In this document: positions 63,610 to 64,000 of the stretch, in pieces
Position numbering within the stretch: position 1 is the first letter of the stretch
Layout: every line of letters begins with the position of its first letter
DNA from: Nocardioides donggukensis
Lineage (GTDB): Bacteria; Actinomycetota; Actinomycetes; Propionibacteriales; Nocardioidaceae
Direction: 5' to 3'
DNA length: 64,000 nucleotides
Assembly (NCBI RefSeq): GCF_014842875.1
Contig: NZ_JACYXZ010000001.1
Coordinates: forward strand, 744,001 to 808,000
Program-made: the position numbers and the translations under genes
The notes under the pieces: generated by a model
The model's database searches: none
Told to the model about the DNA's origin: nothing
Seen by the model: the letters and a program-made list of their open reading frames with translations, nothing else

Positions 63610-63798
63610 ATGAGCTGCACACTGTTGTTGCGGGCGTACGTCGCCCTGGCGGCGCCGCGGCGTGAAGAACGGGGAGACGTGCCCGGCTGGGTGCTGATCA
63701 CCGTGATGACCGCGGGGCTGGTCGGTGCCCTCTGGCAGTTCGCCGGGCCGGAGCTGAAGTCGTTGCTGGCCGATGCCCTGCGCCAGGTCAGCGGGTAG
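63610..63798 (+). CDS. short pilin-like (Flp candidate) protein
   Basis: 62 aa from ATG 63610; GTG 63598 and TTG 63601 are in-frame alternatives behind AAGGGA. A short basic leader ending EERGDVPGW precedes one hydrophobic segment (VLITVMTAGLVGALWQFAG) and a helical tail (ELKSLLADALRQVSG). Size, leader and position between tadC and tadE fit a Flp pilin, but the usual Glu-Tyr pair after the cleavage Gly is absent. It could be the major pilin of a divergent type or an accessory small membrane protein. Confidence 0.65.
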   Translation: MSCTLLLRAYVALAAPRREERGDVPGWVLITVMTAGLVGALWQFAGPELKSLLADALRQVSG

Positions 63799-64000
63799 CC
63801 GCAGACCCGGTGAGCGGGGATCGGCGGTCGTCGACTTCGTGCTGGTGCTGGTGGTCCTGCTGCCGCTGCTGCTCGGGATCCTGCACCTGGCGCTGGTCCT
63901 GCACGTCCGCAACACGCTGACCGCGGCCGCCTCCGACGGGGCCCGGCACGCGGCCACCGCCGACCGCGCGCCGGGTGACGGGGCGGCCCGGACCCGGGAG
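63773..64000 (+). CDS. TadE-like pseudopilin, partial
   Basis: The frame from ATG 63773 continues past the right edge, with 76 codons visible. After a basic leader (CARSAGSRRPGERGSAVVDF) comes a single membrane helix FVLVLVVLLPLLLGILHLAL and the conserved LHVRNTLTAAASDGARHAA of TadE-family minor pilins. The ATG lies inside the end of the preceding short gene, a 26-bp overlap that implies coupling. An RGSAVVDF leader is the actinobacterial form of the RGxAxVEF processing site. Confidence 0.82.
   Translation, partial: MPCARSAGSRRPGERGSAVVDFVLVLVVLLPLLLGILHLALVLHVRNTLTAAASDGARHAATADRAPGDGAARTRE

Overview
The window is 64 kb of very GC-rich actinobacterial chromosome. GC-ending codons dominate, GTG starts are common, and genes abut or overlap by 1-4 bp. 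WhiB, BldC-like and SsgA-like regulators, LytR-CpsA-Psr (LCP) proteins, F420 biosynthesis genes, mycobacterial-type galactan genes, a Ku/ligase/polymerase end-joining set and a Tad pilus locus together suggest a Nocardioides-like member of the Propionibacteriales. The genus is inferred, not shown by a marker gene. No rRNA, tRNA, CRISPR array, insertion sequence or phage gene was seen. No gene-free stretch exceeds 300 bp; the longest is 60333-60558, about 226 bp.

Region by region. 1-8.2 kb: acyl-CoA carboxylase beta subunit (partial), biotin ligase, PH-domain protein, class III cyclase, purK, purE, a membrane acyltransferase-like protein, a CoA-binding protein and an acyl-CoA dehydrogenase. 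From memory this order resembles M. tuberculosis Rv3280-Rv3274c. 8.2-13.2 kb: MFS transporter, two hotdog thioesterases and two LCP proteins. 13.2-23.1 kb: a compact galactofuranan block of two GlfT1-like glycosyltransferases, glf, glfT2, Wzm/Wzt-type ABC exporter and a secreted peptidoglycan amidase with FG-GAP repeats. 23.0-28.1 kb: TIGR03089 protein, sugar-nucleotide pyrophosphorylase, DUF3105 protein, fbiB, fbiA and whiB, resembling Rv3268-Rv3260c. 28.1-32.4 kb: a 951-aa membrane glycosyltransferase coupled to a DUF5719-like secreted protein. 32.4-34.8 kb: BldC-like regulator, SAF-domain protein and CpaE-like ATPase, the usual front of a Tad pilus locus.

34.7-42.0 kb: a ten-helix membrane protein with a His-bearing lipoprotein, a wax-ester-synthase-like protein, proline and tryptophan catabolism genes and a DUF2505 pair. 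42.1-49.0 kb: large NAD-glutamate dehydrogenase and a DrrAB-type ABC transporter. 49.0-51.8 kb: Ku divergent from separate ligase and polymerase genes. 52.0-58.4 kb: SsgA-like regulator, two-component system with a degenerate kinase, TetR regulator, MscS-related membrane protein, MpaB-like protein and CAP-domain protein. 58.4-64.0 kb: surface VWA protein, then cpaF-tadB-tadC, a short pilin-like gene and a truncated tadE.

The envelope genes can be read as one path: sugar nucleotide supply, UDP-Galf formation (Glf), galactan priming and polymerisation (GlfT1-like and GlfT2), export (Wzm/Wzt), attachment to peptidoglycan (LCP) and wall remodelling (amidase). Many genes start 6-8 nt after a TANNNT hexamer, which points to widespread leaderless transcription.
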